Origin: Linanthus parryae
Taxonomy: Eukaryota; Streptophyta; Magnoliopsida; Ericales; Polemoniaceae
DNA length: 64,000 bases
NCBI GenBank assembly: GCA_023055425.1
Contig: JALGPY010000007.1
Span: 17,060,001-17,124,000, forward strand
Direction: 5' to 3'
Part shown: one piece after another, positions 63,947-64,000 of the stretch
Position numbering within the stretch: position 1 is the first letter of the stretch
How the letters are laid out: each line of letters begins with the position of its first letter
Notes under the pieces: generated by a model
The model's input: only the letters and a program-made list of their open reading frames with translations
Database searches by the model: none
What the model was told of the DNA's origin: nothing
Position numbers and translations under genes: made by a program

Positions 63947-64000
63947 TGATGCGCAAACTAACGTGTTGTCGCAAATGTACGAATCTTGTAATACCGGGTG

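Noticed and set aside
1..64000. tRNA or rRNA genes
   Set aside because: Apart from a weak SINE candidate near 7290-7438, I saw no cloverleaf-type A/B box pairs with mature tRNA ends and no rRNA words; a tRNAscan-SE run would settle it.

Overview
This window looks like nuclear DNA of a flowering plant, probably a eudicot. The evidence is an F-box gene with a DUF295/KIB-type beta-propeller, several lineages of plant LTR retrotransposons, TRIMs, a Helitron and MITEs, GT-AG introns, and no prokaryotic gene organisation. Nearly everything is transposon sequence, most of it nested. I see no intact ordinary host gene; the host genes present are fragments or pseudogenes.

Layout. 1-2330: AT-rich DNA with diverged direct repeats. 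2331-5770: a decayed minus-strand Copia element that contains a hAT-type MITE with a perfect 8-bp target duplication. 5771-7795: low-coding sequence with a CAA microsatellite and a possible SINE. 7796-41057: one F-box gene cut by a Helitron (7848-8160) and, 19 bp further on, by a Ty3/Gypsy Tat-lineage element (8180-39907, target duplication CCAGG on both sides). That outer Gypsy holds a solo LTR in gag (9949-11235, ACACC on both sides) and a second, opposite-strand element of the same family (18408-33811, ACAGG on both sides). 41161-42960: minus-strand relics of a CBF5/dyskerin-like gene in scrambled order and of a transferrin-family gene. 46373-52266: a LINE-type zinc finger/RNase H relic split by a Copia element (46701-51724), which is itself split by a 344-bp TRIM (48005-48348). 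54300-57620: MITE-like elements and a probable MULE. 58277-63946: a TRIM array entered by another decayed Copia element (58980-63894).

The most interesting unit is the Tat-lineage Gypsy family, present twice. Each copy has gag-protease, then an in-frame UGA, then RT, RNase H, an archaeal-type second RNase H and integrase. A 54-57 bp tandem-repeat block and a long antisense segment follow. The antisense segment carries a five-exon plant-mobile-domain (PMD) gene and a second short ORF preceded by its own TATA box. Introns facing against the element's genomic RNA would not be spliced out of it, which explains how an intron-containing gene can be kept in a retroelement. The outer copy's PMD reading frame is open across all five predicted exons; the inner copy has a 2-nt deletion in exon 4. 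The LTRs carry three W-box cores spaced about one helical turn apart.

Relative ages, from LTR differences counted by eye: the inner Gypsy (about 2 differences in 626 bp) and the TRIM in the Copia (0 in 115 bp) are youngest; the outer Gypsy and the 46.7-51.7 kb Copia are near 1 percent; the right-hand Copia is near 3 percent. All boundaries, splice sites and counts were read by eye without alignment software.
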